From: Rhizomicrobium sp.
GTDB taxonomy: Bacteria > Pseudomonadota > Alphaproteobacteria > Micropepsales > Micropepsaceae
NCBI GenBank assembly: GCA_031291635.1
Contig: JARLIR010000155.1
Location: 1-34,866, forward strand
Reading direction: 5' to 3'
Length of the DNA stretch: 34,866 nucleotides
Part shown: positions 1 to 8,298 of the stretch, piece after piece
Layout of the letters: each line of letters opens with the position of its first letter
Numbering within the stretch: position 1 is the stretch's first letter
Notes under the pieces: generated by a model
Database searches by the model: none
Told to the model about the DNA's origin: nothing
The model's input: only the letters and a program-made list of their open reading frames with translations
Program-made: the position numbers and the translations under genes

Positions 1-495
1 CAAGCCCTCGAGCCTTGGCATGTGATGGGTGAAGAAGGCGCGGTCGGTGGCACGGTGCGTTTCGTCGACAGTTCCGTTGAGCGTTTGGAGCTCAAAGCCG
101 AAGGGCTGATTGATGGCCGCCACAAGATTCTGGTCAATGGCCGGCAAGTGCCGCTGAAGCCAGTGTCGGTCGGGGCTGCGGTCGGTGGTGTGCGTTATAG
201 GAGCTGGTTACCAGCCTCCACCTTGCATCCGACCATTGGCTCGCATGCGCCGCTGCTCTGTGAAGTGTGGGACGGCTGGCGCAAGCGCTCCCTCGGCGGC
301 TGCACCTATCATGTCGCCCATCCCGGCGGACGCAATTACACTAGCTTCCCCGTCAACGCGTATGAAGCTGAAGGCCGCCGTTTGGCCCGCTTCGAGCCTT
401 TGGGCTTTACCCCTGGTATCTTTGAGCCCCCGCAGGAGACGCCCAACCTCGATTTTCCGCACACCCTCGATCTTCGCCGCAAGGTGCGCCCGTGA
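1..495 (+). CDS. DUF2126 / transglutaminase-like large protein, C-terminal fragment
   Basis: The reading frame is open from base 1 and ends with TGA at 493-495, so only the last 164 codons are present. Seen: the tract around residues 8-20 ([12 protein letters not shown], then [10 protein letters not shown]) and a later [15 protein letters not shown] stretch match the conserved C-terminus I know from DUF2126 (COG4196) proteins, which usually carry an N-terminal transglutaminase fold and exceed 1000 residues. The function of DUF2126 is not established. Its neighbours, an ATP-grasp/alpha-E fusion (starting in a GTGA overlap) and a second transglutaminase, form a recurring gene set predicted to synthesise and process a peptide or amide conjugate. 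The family call is fairly secure; the role is inference. The N-terminal part lies outside the window, so any catalytic residues cannot be checked. Confidence 0.8.
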   Translation, partial: QALEPWHVMGEEGAVGGTVRFVDSSVERLELKAEGLIDGRHKILVNGRQVPLKPVSVGAAVGGVRYRSWLPASTLHPTIGSHAPLLCEVWDGWRKRSLGGCTYHVAHPGGRNYTSFPVNAYEAEGRRLARFEPLGFTPGIFEPPQETPNLDFPHTLDLRRKVRP

Positions 496-2987
496 GCCGC
501 GAAAAAAAGCCTGTCGAAAAATCGCAACACCGCTACGACGAGCTGCGTGATGGGGCGGGCGAAGTGCGCGAGGTCTGGAAACCACTGGCCGAGGCCGTGG
601 CCAAGATGTCGCCCGCCGAATACACCCGACGGCATAACGCGGCGCAGCGTATGCTCAGCGATAACGGTGTCACCTACAATGTCTATGACGAGAACGAAGG
701 CCAAGCGCGGCGCTGGCGTCTCGATATTTTACCCTTCGTCATCGCTGAAGATGAGTGGGCTAAGATCGAGGCTGGCGTCATCCAGCGTGCTCGCCTCGCC
801 AATGCGTTGGCAGCCGATATTTACGGCCCCCAGCGCCTGATTACCGAAGGCTATCTGCCACCGCACATCGTTTATGGCCATCCGCAATTCTTGCGCCCCT
901 TGGTGGGTTTCGAGCCGCCCGGCGGCGTCTTTGTGCACAGTTATTCCGTCGATCTATCGCGGCGGCCGGATGGCTCGTGGACAGTGATGGCGTCCCGTGC
1001 CGATGCAGTCAGCGGTATCGGCTACGCGCTCGAGAACCGCATCGTGGTGGGGCAGATATTCGCTGATCTCTTCACCGATATGCGGGTGCAGCGCCTTGCC
1101 GAATTCTTCCAAGCCCATCGCGAGGCGGTTCAAGCTTTGGCCGGCGAAGGCCGCGCGGTGCTGCTATCGCCGGGGCCACACAACGAGGCCTATTTCGAGC
1201 ATGCCTTCCTTGCTCACTATCTCGATCTGACCTTGGTCGAAGGGGACGATCTCGTTGTCCATGACGATCACGTTTTTCTGAAAACCCTGCGCGGGCTGGA
1301 TCAGGTCTCAGTGATTTTCCGCCGCGTTGATTCGGACTTCTGCGATCCGCTCGAATTGCGCGGCGACTCCGCGCTTGGCGTACCAGGGCTTCTCCAAGCC
1401 GTGCGGGCCAAAAATGTCGTGCTCGCCAATGCGCTGGGCGGCAGCGTGGTCGAATCCCCGGCGCTCGATGCCTATATGCATGGCGCCGCCGAAGCCCTGC
1501 TCGGCGAAGAGTTGCTCATACCCGATATTCCGACCATTTGGTGTGGCACCGAATGGGGGCGCGAAGAGGCGTTGTCGCGGCTTGAGCATGGCGTCGTGCG
1601 TGGCGCCTTTGATTCCCGCCCGTTGTTTTCGCGTCGCTCCACGGCCAAACTCGGCCGCGAATTGACGCCTGTAGAACTCCGCGCACTCAAGGCACGCCTG
1701 GCACGGCGCGGCGCCACCATGGTGACCCAAGACATCGTGCCGCCGGGCAATGCGCCGATCTTTAGTGATGGCGCATTCACCACCAAGCCCGTTACGTTGC
1801 GTGTCTTCGCGGCTTGGACCAAAAACGGCTACCAGATCATGCCCGGAGGTCTAGCCCGGGTCAGCGATGACGATTCGATCAAATCGCTATCGCTGCAGTC
1901 TGGCGCGCTTAGCAAAGACGTGTGGATTCCGAGTACGGGCCCTATCAGCACGTTCAGCTTGCTGCGCCAGACCAAGGAAAATGTTGCCATCCAGCGCACC
2001 GGCAATTCACCGCCAAGCCGCGCCATGGACAATCTCTTCTGGCTCGGCCGCTATAGCGAGCGGGCGGATGATCTTGGCCGCATTCTTCGCACCATCGTGC
2101 AACGCCGCGGTGAGGGCTCGGGCAGCGGCGATGGCGCCATGCAGGTTTATCTCTGCGATCTTCTGCAAGCCGTGGTCCCTGGTAAATTGCCGCGCCATGA
2201 CGCGCCATGGCTTGTCGCCAGGCTGCGCACTTTGCTTGGCGACCGCGCCTCCCCGGATGGCTTGCCGCAGCTTCTCAGCCGGGTCCGGCGCACGGCATGG
2301 TCGGCGCGTGACCGGCTTTCGCTGGAGACGTGGCAGACCATTTATTTGATGACCGAGCCGGATATGTTGCCGTCTTCCGGGCAAATCTTCGGCAGCGCCG
2401 AGGCCTTGACCTGTCTCGACCGCTTGGTGCGCCACGGAGCGGCCTTTGCCGGCCATTGCGCCGAGAACATGACGCGCGGCCCCAATTGGCTCTTCACTGA
2501 TCTAGGCCGCCGCGTCGAACGTTGCCTGCATCTGGCTTGGTTGGTGGGGCAGGTCGCGGCACCGACCGTGCTTATCGAAAGCGAGCGCTTGCGCATCGCG
2601 CTCGAAATTTCGAGCAGCGTGATGACCTATCGTTCGCGCTATCTCAACACCTATCATCTGGCACCGCTGCTTGATCTCTTGTTGCTCGATGACAGCAATC
2701 CCCGTTCCGTGACTTTCCAGCTTGCTGCTGCCGAGCGCGCCTTGGAGGAACTCGAACGTATCACGCCTAAAGGTCAGGGAACGGCGGCGGTACTGTATGT
2801 GCGAGCGCTGCGAAAGACGACGGAAGCGGACGGCATTCTGATGAAAATTGCTGCCGATCCCGCCGCCTTGCGCGCCCATCTGGAGCGCGTTGTGGCTGGT
2901 GTATCAGGGCTTTCCGATGCCATCACCGATGCCTATTTCCGCCATGCCATTCGCCACCGTACTGGCAGTGAAAAGCGAGAGGATTAA
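492..2987 (+). CDS. Circularly permuted ATP-grasp protein fused to alpha-E domain
   Basis: 831 residues, GTG start inside a GTGA overlap with the preceding stop. Residues about 1-500 are a circularly permuted type 2 ATP-grasp domain (COG2308/DUF404-407 group): the [14 protein letters not shown] stretch is the family's hallmark, and [12 protein letters not shown] and later ATP-grasp-like segments follow in order. From about residue 507 ([19 protein letters not shown]) to the end is an alpha-E domain (COG2307/DUF403), an all-helical module usually encoded separately. Family knowledge: Iyer and colleagues predicted these as amidoligases working with transglutaminase-like peptidases. The inferred role is ATP-dependent amide-bond formation in the cytoplasm on an unknown substrate. 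Gene order DUF2126, ATP-grasp/alpha-E, transglutaminase with no gaps indicates a single transcript. The fusion is not unique but fixes the two domains at 1:1 stoichiometry. Confidence 0.88.
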   Translation: MSREKKPVEKSQHRYDELRDGAGEVREVWKPLAEAVAKMSPAEYTRRHNAAQRMLSDNGVTYNVYDENEGQARRWRLDILPFVIAEDEWAKIEAGVIQRARLANALAADIYGPQRLITEGYLPPHIVYGHPQFLRPLVGFEPPGGVFVHSYSVDLSRRPDGSWTVMASRADAVSGIGYALENRIVVGQIFADLFTDMRVQRLAEFFQAHREAVQALAGEGRAVLLSPGPHNEAYFEHAFLAHYLDLTLVEGDDLVVHDDHVFLKTLRGLDQVSVIFRRVDSDFCDPLELRGDSALGVPGLLQAVRAKNVVLANALGGSVVESPALDAYMHGAAEALLGEELLIPDIPTIWCGTEWGREEALSRLEHGVVRGAFDSRPLFSRRSTAKLGRELTPVELRALKARLARRGATMVTQDIVPPGNAPIFSDGAFTTKPVTLRVFAAWTKNGYQIMPGGLARVSDDDSIKSLSLQSGALSKDVWIPSTGPISTFSLLRQTKENVAIQRTGNSPPSRAMDNLFWLGRYSERADDLGRILRTIVQRRGEGSGSGDGAMQVYLCDLLQAVVPGKLPRHDAPWLVARLRTLLGDRASPDGLPQLLSRVRRTAWSARDRLSLETWQTIYLMTEPDMLPSSGQIFGSAEALTCLDRLVRHGAAFAGHCAENMTRGPNWLFTDLGRRVERCLHLAWLVGQVAAPTVLIESERLRIALEISSSVMTYRSRYLNTYHLAPLLDLLLLDDSNPRSVTFQLAAAERALEELERITPKGQGTAAVLYVRALRKTTEADGILMKIAADPAALRAHLERVVAGVSGLSDAITDAYFRHAIRHRTGSEKRED

Positions 2988-3875
2988 GTGGAATATTTCG
3001 TCCGCCATCGCACAGCCTATCGCTACGTTCAGGATGTGTCGTCCTCTTGCCATGTGGCGCATCTGTTGCCGCGCGAGACACCACGGCAAAAAGTCTTGGA
3101 AGCCGAACTGGTCTTTGCACCGCAACCCGCCTTGGTTCGCAGCGGGGTTGACTATTTCGGCAATAGTCAAAATCTCTTTACCATCGAAGAAGCGCACTCC
3201 ATTCTGGAAGTGTCGTCGGAAAGCCGCGTGATCACAGAGGCCGCACCCAATCTCGATCCAGCTTTGGATGTGCCGTGGGAAAGCGTGCGCGCCGAACTCG
3301 AAACCGCCCGTGATGAAAATAGCCGCGATGCGGCGCAATATCTCTTCGATTCACCGCTCATCTTGGTGCTGCCGGAAATGGCCGATTATGCCGAAATCAG
3401 CTTCACCCCTGGTCGCGGCATTCTCACTGCCGCTGCCGATTTGACCACGCGCGTGCACAAGGATTTTCGCTACGACACGACGGTCACCGATGCTTACACG
3501 CCGGTGGAAAAGGTCTTTCGCATCCGCGCGGGTGTCTGTCAGGATTTGGCTCATGTCGCGATTGCGGCCTTGCGCGCAATTGGGCTCTCGGCACGCTATG
3601 TCAGTGGCTATCTTCTGACCTCGCCGCCACCGGGGCAGCCGCGTCTGGTGGGAGCTGATGCCAGCCACGCTTGGTTTGCAGTATGGGTGCCTGGTTGTGG
3701 CTGGATCGATTTCGATCCCACCAACAACATGCAAGCCGGGGAAAGTCACATCACGGCCGCTTGGGGCCGTGATTATTCCGACGTCACACCGCTCAGCGGT
3801 GTCATTACCGGTGGTGGTGAGCATATTGTCGAAGTCGGTGTTGACGTCGTGCCTGTGGGCGAGGAAACCACCTAA
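2988..3875 (+). CDS. Transglutaminase-like cysteine protease family protein
   Basis: 295 residues. The GTG start directly abuts the TAA of the ATP-grasp gene, with a GAGAGGA ribosome-binding site inside that gene's end, so translation is probably coupled. Residues about 1-90 form the bacterial transglutaminase-like N-terminal beta domain (HRTAYRY at the start). The transglutaminase core holds the catalytic triad: Cys184 in GVCQDLAHV, His227 in DASHAWFAVW and Asp243 in WIDFDPTN. No signal peptide is evident, so it should be cytoplasmic. Members of COG1305 act as amidases or proteases more often than as true transglutaminases. In this operon the likely job is trimming or cleaving the product of the neighbouring amidoligase; the substrate is unknown. 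The stop overlaps the stop of the convergent regulator gene by four bases. Confidence 0.9.
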   Translation: MEYFVRHRTAYRYVQDVSSSCHVAHLLPRETPRQKVLEAELVFAPQPALVRSGVDYFGNSQNLFTIEEAHSILEVSSESRVITEAAPNLDPALDVPWESVRAELETARDENSRDAAQYLFDSPLILVLPEMADYAEISFTPGRGILTAAADLTTRVHKDFRYDTTVTDAYTPVEKVFRIRAGVCQDLAHVAIAALRAIGLSARYVSGYLLTSPPPGQPRLVGADASHAWFAVWVPGCGWIDFDPTNNMQAGESHITAAWGRDYSDVTPLSGVITGGGEHIVEVGVDVVPVGEETT

Positions 3876-4972
3876 GCGAATTGCTGGCCGGCGGGGCTGG
3901 TGTCATAGCCGCCCATGGCTTCGAGTTCCTGGCGGAAGCTGGCCCGGCCTAGGGTCTCGAACAGGGCCTGCACCTCGGGCATGTCAATGTGCTTTTTGCG
4001 AAGCACCAGATCATAGCGCTCGTTGACCAGCGGTATAAAGTCGAGCCCGAAGACGCGCGCCGCCGCGCGTGTGGCAATGCACGCATCCACGCTACCATTC
4101 GCCACCAGCATGGCTGCGGGAAGGTGACCGGCGGCGGTCTTGTCGTAGCCGCGCACGGCTTTCACACCAAGCCGCGCCAGCTCCGCATCGAGCAGAAAGC
4201 GCACTGCGGCCCCCGACTCGCGATTGACGATAGTGACGCCCTTCTTGGCGAAGTCGGCAATAGCGTGAATCGCTTTGGGATTGCCGCGGGCCACGACGAC
4301 GCCTTGCTCCCAATTGGAAAAGCCGATCACCGCCACGCTGCGCCGGTCGAACAAGTGCCTCACCGAGGTGAGGCGGGAAACGCCACTGGCGTCATCACGC
4401 AAATGGGTACCGGCGATGTGCACCAAACCTTGTTTCAAGAGATCCAGCGCCACGGTCGAGTTACGATTGACCACCACCAGGTCGATCCCCGCCCGACGCA
4501 AATGGCGGGCGAGCACCGAGATGCCTGGATCGCAACCGGCCACCAGAAGACGTTTACCGAGATCCAGCCGCGCCTGAAATGGCTGCACCCGCACTGTCCC
4601 TGGCTTGGCGCCGCGAGGTTTGTTTAACAGGACCGCATCTGCGGGCGGTAGGCTCCAATCATAACTATCCGGTGCGACGGCAATCAGCTGGCTGTTCACC
4701 ATGCAAAGCTGCACCAGCTGGCCTTCATAACCCGGCCCGGCAAGGAGTATGGCGTCGCAGCTCTCTGCGGCTGGGGTCGCTTCGGGCGCGAGTGGAAACA
4801 GCGCTTCAACAGTCGTGCCCAAAGCCCGCGCCAGCTTCAGCGCCACGATCGTATTGGGCACATAGCTGCCAGCCTCCATCGCATAGATAGTCTGCCGCGA
4901 TACGCCCACCTCGGCTGCCAATGCCGCTGCGCTAAGGCCCCGCTTTTGGCGCATGTCATGAAGTGTGTTCAT
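3872..4972 (-). CDS. XRE-type HTH regulator with PBP-like ligand domain
   Basis: 366 residues from ATG at 4972. Residues about 1-58 are a Cro/C1-type helix-turn-helix (RQKRGLSAAALAAEVGVSRQTIYAMEAG). Residues about 95-345 resemble the periplasmic-binding-protein-like domain (PBP_like) found fused to HTH domains and in molybdate-related regulators; recognisable elements are a GCDPGISVLARHLRRAGIDL stretch and IATRAAARVFGLDFIPLVNERYDLV near the end. It probably binds DNA as a dimer and senses a small ligand, possibly an oxyanion such as molybdate, but the ligand is unproven. It points toward the peptide-ligase operon and shares four bases with its end; the next gene on the same strand is the GH18 gene, whose stop is 63 bases upstream of this start, so it could be an operon partner of GH18 rather than a regulator of the convergent genes. 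Confidence 0.82.
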   Translation of the reverse strand: MNTLHDMRQKRGLSAAALAAEVGVSRQTIYAMEAGSYVPNTIVALKLARALGTTVEALFPLAPEATPAAESCDAILLAGPGYEGQLVQLCMVNSQLIAVAPDSYDWSLPPADAVLLNKPRGAKPGTVRVQPFQARLDLGKRLLVAGCDPGISVLARHLRRAGIDLVVVNRNSTVALDLLKQGLVHIAGTHLRDDASGVSRLTSVRHLFDRRSVAVIGFSNWEQGVVVARGNPKAIHAIADFAKKGVTIVNRESGAAVRFLLDAELARLGVKAVRGYDKTAAGHLPAAMLVANGSVDACIATRAAARVFGLDFIPLVNERYDLVLRKKHIDMPEVQALFETLGRASFRQELEAMGGYDTSPAGQQFA

Positions 4973-5035
4973 GCTGTCCTCAATCGTTTCGCCATTTTAG
5001 CATGGCAGCCACGAGCCCGGAACGCGGCCCAATGA

Positions 5036-6121
5036 CTAACGGCTCAAGAGGATGGCGGCAGCTTTTTGCAAAGAATCAACAGACAGCACAGCACGGTGGC
5101 CGCAAACTGGTAGGTTTTGGTTTTTAACGATATGCCAGAGCATGGCGCCATCATGGGCGTTGCTGTTCGGTCTCAAGGTCAGTGGTCCGTCCTGCAAGCC
5201 ACGCTGCAGGGCATAGGTTCTGTGGACAGGGTTGCCGAATTGGTCTTGCGTGATCATCGCGCTCGGACAGCGCGCAGCGGCATCATCTTGTACCAGTGTC
5301 GCTCCACCCCAACCTTCCGGCGCGATTTCAAAGCCTAGATTGACGGCAACGCGTGCCGGTAAGAGATCGCGATATAGCGCAAAGGCTTTCACCGGGTCAT
5401 AGCCGCTCACGCCGGCGTCATAGGACATCACGTTTACCAGATCGATTTTTCCCATAGTCTCGCTGTCGTGTAAGAGCAGACGTTCGCGCCCGGCGCTGCC
5501 GCTTGTCGAGGAAAATTGTCCATCACACGGCACGTTGCCTGTGTCAGGCGTGCAATCGGCACCGGTCGACCACGCCGCGAGGGAAAGTAACTTGCCGGGA
5601 GTCGTTCGGCGCAAGACTGCAATCGCGGCACCGTATTGGGTAACGACCTCCGCTGAGGCGCCCTCGCGCTCGTAATCGACATCGATTCCGTCAAAGCCCA
5701 TGGTGCTCACGAAGCGTGTCAACGCCGCGGTGATCAACCCTGGCTTATCGCCTTCAGCGGCGAGGGGCGCCCAGTTTAGATAGGTGGCGCCGCCCACGGC
5801 CAGAAGCACGCGCGTGCCATGCGCCCGCAAGATTCGCATTTGGTTTTTGACAACGGCTGGCTGTTGGGAAAATTGCAGTCCGGTGCCGGACCAGCTTTTG
5901 CCGTCCCACGAAAAATCGGGTCGCGCAAAGGCCAACACCACATGGCTATAGACCGCGCTCGTCGCTGCGAGAGGTCGTGACTGCGCGGAAAGCCAACTGG
6001 GATAATAGCCGACAAAATTACGCCGCTCTCCCGCAGCCTGTGTTGCCGTCACCGCAAAGACAAAAAGCATTATACCGAGCTGCACTGCAAACCGGTTGCC
6101 GTTACGAAAAAGAGTGAACAT
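5036..6121 (-). CDS. Secreted glycoside hydrolase family 18 protein (chitinase-like)
   Basis: 361 residues. A Sec signal peptide is visible (basic start, hydrophobic run about 14-27, TQAAGE cleavage region near 30). The TIM-barrel carries the GH18 active-site signature DGIDVDYE, with Asp144, Asp147, Asp149 and the catalytic acid Glu151 all present. LLAVGGATY (about 106-114) corresponds to the SxGG strand with the serine replaced by valine, and NVMSYDAG near 224-231 matches the MxYD substrate motif. It therefore looks catalytically competent toward chitin or chitooligosaccharides, in the periplasm or outside the cell, although GH18 also includes peptidoglycan- and glycoprotein-acting enzymes. 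No carbohydrate-binding module is present. It is separated by 197 bases from a divergent hydrolase gene, with promoter elements presumably in between. Confidence 0.87.
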   Translation of the reverse strand: MFTLFRNGNRFAVQLGIMLFVFAVTATQAAGERRNFVGYYPSWLSAQSRPLAATSAVYSHVVLAFARPDFSWDGKSWSGTGLQFSQQPAVVKNQMRILRAHGTRVLLAVGGATYLNWAPLAAEGDKPGLITAALTRFVSTMGFDGIDVDYEREGASAEVVTQYGAAIAVLRRTTPGKLLSLAAWSTGADCTPDTGNVPCDGQFSSTSGSAGRERLLLHDSETMGKIDLVNVMSYDAGVSGYDPVKAFALYRDLLPARVAVNLGFEIAPEGWGGATLVQDDAAARCPSAMITQDQFGNPVHRTYALQRGLQDGPLTLRPNSNAHDGAMLWHIVKNQNLPVCGHRAVLSVDSLQKAAAILLSR

Positions 6122-6318
6122 CGCTTAACCTCAAAGCGGGAGCCGACGCCCACGGCAATAAAGCCTTCCCTTGCGTCCTACAATCTTTCGCTGTCCCCCG
6201 CGAAAATCCAGCATCAGCATGTTAATTCAGGACTACAAACCGAACGAAAGACGGCCAGGAAATCGCGGGGCACGTACCCTTAACCAGTCTGAAACCGCAA
6301 GAGTCAAAGGATCCTCTC

Positions 6319-7143
6319 ATGGCCACGATTACTACTAAAGACGGCACGCAAATATTCTACAAGGATTGGGGCAAAGGACAGCCGATCGTTTTTCATCACG
6401 GCTGGCCGCTTTCCGCAGATGATTGGGATGCCCAGATGCTGTTCTTTTTGCAGCATGGCTATCGCGTCATTGCCCATGACCGCAGAGGCCATGGTCGTTC
6501 CACGCAGACCGATAGCGGCAATGATATGGACCACTACGCCGCCGATGTCGCTGAGCTAGTGGCCCATCTCGACCTCAGCGATGCCGTCCATATCGGCCAT
6601 TCCACCGGCGGCGGCGAGGTGGCCCATTACGTTGCGCGCTGTGCCAAGGGCCGAGTCGCCAAGGCAGTGTTGATCGGGGCTGTGCCTCCCATCATGCTGA
6701 AAACGGCAGCCAATCCGGGCGGTCTACCGCTTGAGGTCTTCGATGGCTTTCGCGAGGCGTTGAGTGCCAATCGCGCCCAATTCTATCTCGAAGTTCCGTC
6801 GGGTCCGTTCTATGGCTTCAACCGACCGGGTGCGAAGGTCTCAGAGGGCGTCATCCGCAATTGGTGGCGACAAGGCATGCAAGGTGGCGCCAAGGCGCAT
6901 TATGATTGCATCGAAGCCTTCTCGGAGACAGACTTCACCGATGACCTGAAAGCCATCGCGGTGCCGACCTTGGTCATGCATGGCGACGACGATCAAATCG
7001 TGCCTTATGCCGATTCAGCGCTGTTATCCGTCGCCTTGCTGAAACACGGCACGCTCAAGACGTATCCCGGCTTTCCGCATGGCATGTGTACTACCCATGC
7101 CGATGTGATCAACGCTGACCTCTTGGCCTTTATCAAAGATTGA
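6319..7143 (+). CDS. Alpha/beta hydrolase, non-heme chloroperoxidase-like
   Basis: 274 residues from ATG, preceded by AGGA seven bases upstream of the start. It is a full-length alpha/beta hydrolase with the nucleophile elbow GHSTGGG (Ser95), acid Asp225 in HGDDDQIVP and His254 in FPHGM. The [16 protein letters not shown] segment (oxyanion-hole region) and the C-terminal layout closely match cofactor-free haloperoxidase/perhydrolase proteins such as the non-heme chloroperoxidases (EC 1.11.1.10 by annotation). Family knowledge: these enzymes are esterases that make peracids in vitro; physiological halogenation is doubtful. No signal peptide, so cytoplasmic. It stands alone with its own promoter region (6122-6318). 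An aryl esterase or lactonase role is equally possible. Confidence 0.9.
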   Translation: MATITTKDGTQIFYKDWGKGQPIVFHHGWPLSADDWDAQMLFFLQHGYRVIAHDRRGHGRSTQTDSGNDMDHYAADVAELVAHLDLSDAVHIGHSTGGGEVAHYVARCAKGRVAKAVLIGAVPPIMLKTAANPGGLPLEVFDGFREALSANRAQFYLEVPSGPFYGFNRPGAKVSEGVIRNWWRQGMQGGAKAHYDCIEAFSETDFTDDLKAIAVPTLVMHGDDDQIVPYADSALLSVALLKHGTLKTYPGFPHGMCTTHADVINADLLAFIKD

Positions 7144-7155
7144 AGACTCGCAGCG

Positions 7156-7182
7156 CCGGGCGCGCCGCGATGCAGCGCCCGG
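7156..7182 (+). terminator. GC-rich hairpin after the hydrolase gene
   Basis: CCGGGCGC (7156-7163) pairs perfectly with GCGCCCGG (7175-7182) around an 11-base loop, 12 bases after the hydrolase stop codon. No T-run follows, so it may be a Rho-independent terminator of weak type or a 3' stabilising hairpin. Confidence 0.45.
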
Positions 7183-7264
7183 TTATCGGCCATTGCCACA
7201 TGGGCACTCGCGAACGCTGTTTTCAAATGACACTTCATCATTAGAGTGAATGAAAAGAGGGCGT

Positions 7265-7278
7265 TGCAGCAGGCTGCA
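7265..7278. promoter_or_regulatory. Palindrome TGCAGC-AG-GCTGCA (candidate operator)
   Basis: Perfect 6-base inverted repeat with a 2-base centre, 59 bases upstream of the small secreted protein start. Its centre lies about 20 bases (two helical turns) from the centre of a second palindrome at 7284-7300, and both contain TGCA half-sites. This suggests cooperative binding by one dimeric regulator. The regulator is not identified. Confidence 0.45.
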
Positions 7279-7283
7279 TTTAT

Positions 7284-7300
7284 ATTGTGCACTGCACAAT
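7284..7300. promoter_or_regulatory. 17-bp perfect palindrome ATTGTGCACTGCACAAT overlapping a possible -35
   Basis: Eight-base arms with a single central base. A possible promoter reads TTGTGC (7285-7290), 17 bases, TAAGAT (7308-7313), which would place the palindrome over the -35 box as expected for a repressor site. Match to the -35 consensus is weak. A PhaR-like (TGC/GCA dyad) site is one possible reading, unproven. Confidence 0.55.
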
Positions 7301-7336
7301 TAGGTCCTAAGATGGCGCCTCATGGATGGAGTGGCT

Positions 7337-7624
7337 ATGCGTAACCAACTTCTTGCACTGAGTTTCGCCGTTTTTGTTACAGCTCCGGCGCTAGCCGATA
7401 CTCCGGCCACTGTGGCACCGGCCCCAACGGGGGCTGTTGCGACGACGGACGATGCCCATCTTGATGAAATGTCCTGCCGCAAGCAGCCGCCGCCAACCGG
7501 ATCACGCATCGCGGGTAAGACTGTGTGCATGACCAACCGTGAGTGGCTTGCGACTTGGGATGCGTCCAAATCCGCCACTCAGGACATGCAAAACAAACCC
7601 GTGAACAGAATGCCGGGAAACTGA
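7337..7624 (+). CDS. Small secreted protein of unknown function
   Basis: 95 residues when started at ATG 7337, preferred over ATG 7322 because GGAG (7328-7331) sits five bases upstream and because the protein then begins with a clean signal peptide (MRNQLLALSFAVFVTAPALA, cleavage near 20). The mature part is short, Ala/Pro/Thr-rich, then has two cysteines in CRKQPPPTGSRIAGKTVC followed by MTNREWLATW. The pattern C-R-x(5,6)-TGSR-x(5)-C-x(2,4)-REW is one I recognise from many short exported alphaproteobacterial proteins of unknown function; the cysteines may form a disulfide in the periplasm. Two palindromes at 7265-7300 lie in its promoter, so it is probably regulated. No function can be assigned. 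Confidence 0.75.
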   Translation: MRNQLLALSFAVFVTAPALADTPATVAPAPTGAVATTDDAHLDEMSCRKQPPPTGSRIAGKTVCMTNREWLATWDASKSATQDMQNKPVNRMPGN

Positions 7625-7683
7625 ACAGTCGCTTGCAAAGTAGCGAGTCGGTTTTAAGGGTGCGTGGGCAAGCCCAAAGCTTG

Positions 7684-8094
7684 TCAGCGCACGCCTTTGT
7701 CGAACAGAAATTCCCCGTAGGCTCGGTCCTCGACCAGGATGTGTTCGATCAGCCATTGGCGCAGGAAGCTCAGCATTTCTTCCGCGAGCGTGGCACTGTC
7801 GGTGCCGCCGATCCTTTGGCGAAAATCGAACACCTGTTGGCGCAAGGCCCCGTGGGCCAGGATATGCTCGGCCGCATCGGGATAAGCCCAATCGTCGAAA
7901 TACATTTCCTCATGACGGAAGTGCATAATCGTGTACTCGACCATAGCGTCGGAGATCTTGCAGAGTGTGGCGGCGTCAACCTCCGCGAGAATTGAGTCAT
8001 GTAGGCTATTGATGATAGCGATGAGCTTTTTGTGCTCGTCATCAAAGATTGCGACCCCTACGCTGTAGTCGGTTTTCCAATCCAGAAATGCCAT
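7684..8094 (-). CDS. Bacteriohemerythrin
   Basis: 136 residues from ATG at 8094; the longer in-frame extension is rejected because the family begins at MAFLDW and an AAGGG ribosome-binding site lies just upstream. All seven di-iron ligands are at the canonical places: His21 (DDEHKKL), His58 and Glu62 (HFRHEEMYF), His77 and His81 (HILAHGALR), His118 and Asp123 (IEHILVEDRAY). Bacteriohemerythrins bind O2 reversibly at a non-heme di-iron site in the cytoplasm and serve in oxygen delivery, storage or sensing; some bind NO. An oxygen-handling protein is a plausible companion for a cell that also carries an O2-sensitive [FeFe]-hydrogenase, but the two are 22 kb apart and no regulatory link is seen. 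It is transcribed divergently from the epimerase operon. Confidence 0.93.
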   Translation of the reverse strand: MAFLDWKTDYSVGVAIFDDEHKKLIAIINSLHDSILAEVDAATLCKISDAMVEYTIMHFRHEEMYFDDWAYPDAAEHILAHGALRQQVFDFRQRIGGTDSATLAEEMLSFLRQWLIEHILVEDRAYGEFLFDKGVR

Positions 8095-8232
8095 GGGATG
8101 CCCTTGTGCCCGGCGGGAATATGCCTCGCGATCCTTCCCTAAGCGGTTGGCGTTGCCTTGGGTACCAAGGCCACGCCAAGGCGGGCGCGGCAAGATGTCC
8201 GCGACGCAGCAGACCAGCACAAAATGCCCGTT

Positions 8233-8246
8233 GGGAAGCGCTTGAC
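8233..8246. promoter_or_regulatory. Partial LacI-type operator abutting TTGACT
   Basis: GGGAAGCGCTTGAC contains the AAGCGCTT palindrome (8236-8243), whose right arm runs into a possible -35 box TTGACT (8242-8247). It lies 35 bases (centre to centre) from the stronger site at 8268-8281. It may be an auxiliary operator; outer positions match the other sites only partly. Confidence 0.4.
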
Positions 8247-8267
8247 TTGCGCTTCAGCCCCGCAGAC

Positions 8268-8281
8268 TGTAAGCGCTGTCA
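8268..8281. promoter_or_regulatory. LacI-type operator TGTAAGCGCTGTCA upstream of epimerase operon
   Basis: The site is a dyad of form TGNNAGCGCTNNCA, ending 17 bases before the ATG at 8299. The AGCGCT core with flanking TG/CA is typical of LacI/GalR-family operators. The run AAGCGCTGTCA occurs again upstream of the SSS symporter (15950-15960), supporting a shared regulator. The cognate repressor gene is not in the window. Confidence 0.6.
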
Positions 8282-8298
8282 AGAGTTCAGGGAAAGAA

